The notes under the pieces were generated by a model that did no database searches, was not told the DNA's origin, and saw only the letters and a program-made list of their open reading frames with translations. Of a DNA stretch of 64,000 nt, positions 59,964 through 64,000 are shown piece by piece. The number at the start of each line of letters is the position of its first letter. Within the stretch, counting starts at the first letter, position 1. The position numbers were made by a program, and so were the translations under genes. The DNA is from Geothrix limicola (GTDB lineage Bacteria; Acidobacteriota; Holophagae; Holophagales; Holophagaceae), in NCBI RefSeq assembly GCF_030268085.1, contig NZ_BSDE01000004.1, positions 1 through 64,000 on the forward strand. Reading direction: 5' to 3'.

Positions 59964-60426
59964 GGGCCATCGCGGCTACATCGCCAGCCGCCCGGTGCGC
60001 GGCACCTCGACGCCGCAGCGGGTCCAGAACCTCGTTGTGCGGGACTATGCCCGGCGCCGCGGCCTGACCTACCTGCTGAGCGCCACGGAATACGCCATGC
60101 CGGGCTGCACCATGGTGCTCGAGAACCTGCTGGCGGAACTGCCGCGGCTGGACGGCATCATCTGTTTCAGCATCTTCATGCTGCCCCCGGAACCCGAGCG
60201 CCGGGCCGCGATCTACGCCCGCATCCTCGCCGCCGGCGCGACCTTCCATGCGGCGCTGGAGAACCTGTCGCTGAGCTCAGCTTCGGACGTGGGGCCCCTG
60301 GAGGACCTCATTGCCAGCGCGCTGCTGCTGCCGGAGGTCCCCTTCGCCGGGCGTTACGAGAAGGCGGAGCAGTCGCTGCTGGAGCAGGGCGGTGCTTTTG
60401 CCCGGGCGCTTCACCTAGAGGATTGA
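59956..60426 (+). CDS. LIC12192-family sporadic carbohydrate cluster protein
   Basis: 156 aa, GTG start overlapping the oxygenase stop. Strong family match by eye: HRGYIASRPVRGTSTPQRVQNLVVRDYARRRGLTYLLSATEYAMPGCTMVLENLLAELPRLDGIICFS. Function is not known. The gene pair is typical of scattered carbohydrate-modification clusters, but here no glycosyltransferase lies within the window next to it. Confidence 0.88.
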   Translation: MSKGHRGYIASRPVRGTSTPQRVQNLVVRDYARRRGLTYLLSATEYAMPGCTMVLENLLAELPRLDGIICFSIFMLPPEPERRAAIYARILAAGATFHAALENLSLSSASDVGPLEDLIASALLLPEVPFAGRYEKAEQSLLEQGGAFARALHLED

Positions 60427-60435
60427 AGACCGGGC

Positions 60436-61953
60436 TCAGTCCTCGTCGCGTCCGCGCATGCTGGCGGGGATGCTGTAGCCGTCGGCCTTGTACTCGTTGA
60501 TCTTGTTCCGCACGGTGCGCAAGGCGATGTCGAGTTGATCGGCACAGTGGGTGCGGTTGCCCTTGAGGGCGCTGAGGGTCGAGAGCAGCCAGAAGCGTTC
60601 AAGTTCGGGCAGGCTGAGGCCCAGGGGCAGCACGACGGGGGTGCCCATGGGAACGCCGACGAGGGGCTTGCGGGGGTCGGCCAGCACGGCACCGGCGGGC
60701 GCAGCGGTTTCGCGGCGGGCGGGTGCAGGCGCGGAAGGCGGCATCCAGGCTTCGGTCTGGTGGTCTTCCGGCGGGTCCTCGGGCAGGCCTTCGAAGGCTT
60801 CAGCGGGCAGCAGCCAGCGCAGGTCCTGCTGGCTGAGGCGCCGACCCTGGCTGAGCACCACACAGCGCTGGATGACGTTCTCCAGTTCGCGGATGTTGCC
60901 CGCCCAGGGATGGCGGGCCAGCGCCGCGAAGAAGCTGGGCATGAGCTCGGGCACGGGGCGGTCATTCTCGCGGGCGTAGCGTTCGGCGAAGTGCGAGGCC
61001 AGCAGGCTCAGGTCGCCGGGCCGGTCGCGCAGCGGCGGCAGGTCCAGCGGGATGACGTTCAGGCGGTAGTAGAGATCTTCGCGGAAGCGTCCGGCCTTCA
61101 CCTCGGTCTGGAGGTCGCGGTTGGTGAGGGCGATGAGGCGCACGTCCACGGGGATGGGGCGGTTGCCGCCGAGCCGGTCCACCGTGCGCTCCTGAAGCAC
61201 GCGGAGCAGCTTGCCCTGCAGGCCCAGGGGCAGTTCGCCGACCTCGTCGAGCACGAGGGTGCCGCCGTCGGCCTGTTCGAAGCGGCCCTGCTTCATGCCG
61301 GTGGCGCCGGTGAAGGCGCCCTTCTCGTAGCCGAACAGTTCGGATTCCAGCAGGTTCTCGGGGATGGCCGCGCAGTTGATGGCGACGAAGGGGCCGCTGC
61401 GGCGGGGGCTGGAGCCATGGATGAGCTTGGCCAGCAGTTCTTTGCCCGTGCCGCTCTCGGCCTGGATGAGGATGGTGGCGCGGCTGTCGGCGGCGCGGCG
61501 GGCCAGGGCCAGGGTTTCGCCCAGGGCCGGATCCTGCGTGAGGATCACCGGAGCTTCGGAGGCCTCCTCGGCCTTGAGGTGGGTTTCGGATTTCAGCGCC
61601 TTGTTCAGGGCGGTGGTGAGTTCTTCGGGGCTGAAGGGCTTGGACAGGAAGTCGAAGGCGCCGAGGCGCATCGCTTCCCGGGCGGATTCCAGGCTGCCGA
61701 AGGCGGTGATGAGCAGGACGGGCAGGCCGGGGTCCACGGCCTTCAGGCGGGCCGTGAGCTGCAGGCCGTCCATGCCGGGCATGCGCAGGTCCGTCACGAC
61801 GGCGTCGTAGGCGCCGGGCCTGACCATCCGGAGCGCCTCTTCGCCGCCCCGGGCCTGTTCGGCGAAGAAGCCGGATCGCTTGAGGCTCATGGCCATGCCG
61901 TCCCGCATCCCGGGATCGTCGTCCACCACCAGCACCCTAAGGGGAGTCGCCAT
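60436..61953 (-). CDS. Sigma-54-dependent NtrC-family response regulator
   Basis: 505 aa from the ATG at 61953. REC domain with phospho-acceptor Asp55. AAA+ activator domain with Walker A AESGTGKE at 165-172, the sigma-54 contact GAFTGA at 212-217 and Walker [11 protein letters not shown]-terminal Fis-type helix-turn-helix ([24 protein letters not shown]) after a Pro/Ala-rich linker of about 90 residues. The partner kinase is not next to it. Ends convergently, 9 bp from the LIC12192-family gene. Confidence 0.95.
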   Translation of the reverse strand: MATPLRVLVVDDDPGMRDGMAMSLKRSGFFAEQARGGEEALRMVRPGAYDAVVTDLRMPGMDGLQLTARLKAVDPGLPVLLITAFGSLESAREAMRLGAFDFLSKPFSPEELTTALNKALKSETHLKAEEASEAPVILTQDPALGETLALARRAADSRATILIQAESGTGKELLAKLIHGSSPRRSGPFVAINCAAIPENLLESELFGYEKGAFTGATGMKQGRFEQADGGTLVLDEVGELPLGLQGKLLRVLQERTVDRLGGNRPIPVDVRLIALTNRDLQTEVKAGRFREDLYYRLNVIPLDLPPLRDRPGDLSLLASHFAERYARENDRPVPELMPSFFAALARHPWAGNIRELENVIQRCVVLSQGRRLSQQDLRWLLPAEAFEGLPEDPPEDHQTEAWMPPSAPAPARRETAAPAGAVLADPRKPLVGVPMGTPVVLPLGLSLPELERFWLLSTLSALKGNRTHCADQLDIALRTVRNKINEYKADGYSIPASMRGRDED

Positions 61954-61992
61954 AGCTGAGCATCCATGTGGTCGACGTGACCACTTCACCCG

Positions 61993-62724
61993 TTATCGGG
62001 TGCCCGGATCGGGACTGGAGTTTTGTGCGGAGCGGCGCTTCTGGATGCGCTTCTGCACCCGCAGGGGCAGGTCGCCGCTGGCGGCCTCCCCGCGCACGGG
62101 ATCGCCGTGGCGGCGGATCAGCAGGTAGAGCTGGCGGCGGCTCACGCCCAGGCGCTGGGCGGCCTCCACCCGGTTGCCGTAGGCGCGTCGCAGGGCCTGG
62201 TGGAGCAGGAAGCGCTCGAGGGCGTGCAGGTTGGTGGCCAGATCCTCGGCTTCGAAGCGGGGCGGTCCGCCGGCCTCCTCCACGGGCAGCTGGCCCAGCA
62301 GCTTCCAGCGCAGCAGGCGGTTCCGCAGCTCCCGCAGGTTGCCCGGGCAGGGCAGGGCGCCGAGCAGGGTGGGCAGCGACCCTTCGAGACCCTCCTCCGC
62401 GGCGAGGGCGGCCAGCAGGGCGGGGATGGCCTCGGGGTGCTCGTCCAGCCCCGGCAGCCGCAGGGCCAGGCAGGGCAGGGCGGGCGGCGGGGCCGTGCGC
62501 GCGGCCACCAGGCCCCGGGGATGCTCAGACAGCCAGGCGGCGCCGGCCTCCGCGCTGTCGGCGTCGAAGCAGGGCAGACCCCGCCGCGCCGCGAGTTCCG
62601 CCGCCAGCACCGACACGCCCGAACCGGCGGCGCCGTAGATCCAGAGGGGCTCGGGCCGCGCGATCAGCTCGTCCAGATGTCCGCCCCATTGGGCGTGGCC
62701 CGGCAGGAGGGCGAGGGGGATCAC
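61993..62724 (-). CDS. Degenerate NtrC-like regulator without ATPase motifs
   Basis: 243 aa. The N-terminal 150 residues keep the outline of an AAA+ activator, but Walker A reads GAAGSGVS (Val37 where Lys is required) and there is no GAFTGA or Walker B. A Fis-type helix-turn-helix (ALRRAYGNRVEAAQRLGVSRRQLYLLIRRHG) lies near 180-210. It probably binds DNA without driving sigma-54 opening. It lies just upstream of the intact regulator (40-bp gap, same strand). Confidence 0.8.
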   Translation of the reverse strand: MIPLALLPGHAQWGGHLDELIARPEPLWIYGAAGSGVSVLAAELAARRGLPCFDADSAEAGAAWLSEHPRGLVAARTAPPPALPCLALRLPGLDEHPEAIPALLAALAAEEGLEGSLPTLLGALPCPGNLRELRNRLLRWKLLGQLPVEEAGGPPRFEAEDLATNLHALERFLLHQALRRAYGNRVEAAQRLGVSRRQLYLLIRRHGDPVRGEAASGDLPLRVQKRIQKRRSAQNSSPDPGTR

Positions 62725-62728
62725 GGCC

Positions 62729-63490
62729 CTACTTCCCCGGGATCACGTGGAAGAGCACGGCGAAGACGTGGCAGGCGCTGCCGGCCACCACGAAGAGGTG
62801 CCAGAGGGCGTGGTGGAAGGGGATCTTCTTCAGGCTGTAGACGCCGGCGCCCACGCTGTAGAAGAAGCCGCCGCCGAAGAGCCAGTACAGTCCGTGGGTG
62901 GAGAGCGAGCGCCCCAGCGGCGCCGCGGCGATGACGATGATCCAGCCCATGGCCAGGTAGATGCCCGTGGAGATCCAACCCATGCGCCTCACGAAGGCGG
63001 GATCGACGGGCTTCACCGGGGGCGAGTGCAGGTGGTCCACCGGCCCCGGGCGGAGGGCCGACTTGGCGATACGGCCGTAGAAGACCGCCTTGAAGGTGAT
63101 GCCGAAAACGGCCAGTCCCCACACGATGCCGAAGACGGTCCAGCCCCAGGCAGGGCTGATGCGGCCCAGGGCCGACAGGCAGAAGGGCGTGTAGGTTCCG
63201 GCGATGAGGAGGAAGATGGCGGAGTGGTCGAAGACCTTGAAGACCAGCTTCACCTTCGGCCCGCGGAAGGCGTGGTACAGCGTCGACATGAGGTAGAGCA
63301 GGATCAGCGTCGATCCGAAGATCGCCGCGCCCACCACGTCCCGGGCCGTGCCGCGCTGGGCGGCGAAGACCACCATCAGCACCAGGCCCGCGATGGCCAG
63401 GGCCGTGCCCAACCCGTGCGTGAGGCTGTTGGCCCATTCCTCCCGCGGCGTCTGCGGGGTGGATCCGTGGATGGTGGCCGAGCGGGACAT
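62729..63490 (-). CDS. Hemolysin III / TrhA family membrane protein
   Basis: 253 aa from the ATG at 63490. Seven membrane helices. Family landmarks: EEWANSLTHGLGTALAIAGL at the start, STLYHAF, KVFDHSAIFLLIAGTYTPFCL, and HALWHLFVVAGSACHVFAV near the end, with the His/Asp/Ser of the PAQR-like metal site. Linked to membrane-energetics homeostasis in other bacteria. An insert of about 20 residues (PGPVDHLHSPPVKPVDPAF) is longer than usual. Confidence 0.93.
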   Translation of the reverse strand: MSRSATIHGSTPQTPREEWANSLTHGLGTALAIAGLVLMVVFAAQRGTARDVVGAAIFGSTLILLYLMSTLYHAFRGPKVKLVFKVFDHSAIFLLIAGTYTPFCLSALGRISPAWGWTVFGIVWGLAVFGITFKAVFYGRIAKSALRPGPVDHLHSPPVKPVDPAFVRRMGWISTGIYLAMGWIIVIAAAPLGRSLSTHGLYWLFGGGFFYSVGAGVYSLKKIPFHHALWHLFVVAGSACHVFAVLFHVIPGK

Positions 63491-63558
63491 GGCCTCAAGG
63501 ATGACAGACTCTAGGGCGGGCACCCATGCCCGGGAACCCATCCCCGGGGGACATGGAG

Positions 63559-64000
<442 letters not shown>

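Overview
The window falls into two unlike parts. Positions 1-18461 are a gene-cassette array and 18462-19703 its integron platform. From about 20300 to the right edge lies an ordinary GC-rich chromosomal backbone. The backbone carries LPS-type lipid A acyltransferase, a TonB receptor, a REC-DUF4388 protein, a serA/serC/DUF1015 operon and greA-clpX-lon, together with many 'word-type' intergenic repeats. This points to a Gram-negative, GC-rich soil or sediment bacterium. I favour Acidobacteriota of the Holophaga/Geothrix type; that is inference, because the window has no rRNA or other phylogenetic marker that I could place.

Region 1 (1-19703) is a large chromosomal integron. The integrase gene intI (18690-19703, +) is intact, and the array runs away from it to the left. 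Every recognisable cassette gene is on the minus strand. I count 31 attC sites inside the window, and the array continues beyond position 1. There are two attC designs: 25 of about 122-126 bp and 6 of 66 bp, sharing the same terminal R boxes. Cassettes encode mostly small secreted, lipoprotein or membrane proteins of unknown function. Recognisable families are DUF4145, YbjQ, a GIY-YIG-like nuclease, two VOC/glyoxalase proteins, a bacterial PH-domain protein, cupin, an Ig-like lipoprotein, TonB-C-like, BamE/SmpA-like and DUF3800. One ORF-less cassette is present four times. Paired base changes at the two ends of a cassette, and in the two arms of an attC, show that these sites work as folded single strands and fix the cassette boundaries.

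Region 2 (19704-25006) holds a 650-bp repeat-rich stretch, a small zincin-like protease, a SHOCT-domain secreted protein, a PlsC/YihG-type acyltransferase, two tandem copies of a palindromic repeat and a 564-aa protein I do not recognise.

Region 3 (25007-40022) contains the DUF1015-serA-serC operon for serine synthesis, a REC-DUF4388 protein, a GH113-like TIM-barrel protein, a CorC-type CBS protein, an HGSNAT/DUF1624-like membrane protein, a GxxExxY protein whose gene lies inside a perfect inverted repeat, an amino-acid permease, ComF, an old-yellow-enzyme family reductase, an ERCC4-HhH nuclease and a cyclic-2,3-diphosphoglycerate-synthase-like GTPase.

Region 4 (40175-50906) contains a giant AsmA/DUF748 envelope protein, a tightly packed YfiR-like / hybrid histidine kinase / TonB receptor operon, a protoporphyrinogen oxidase with an upstream acyltransferase, and a 2-Cys peroxiredoxin.

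Region 5 (51157-64000) contains arginine deiminase, an LpxL-type acyltransferase, greA-clpX-lon, a small membrane protein with YihY/BrkB, a 'sporadic carbohydrate cluster' pair (2OG-Fe(II) oxygenase plus LIC12192-family protein), an NtrC-type regulator followed by no-GAFTGA regulator remnants, a TrhA/hemolysin III protein and the 3' part of an S9 peptidase. No tRNA, rRNA, CRISPR array or prophage was seen.
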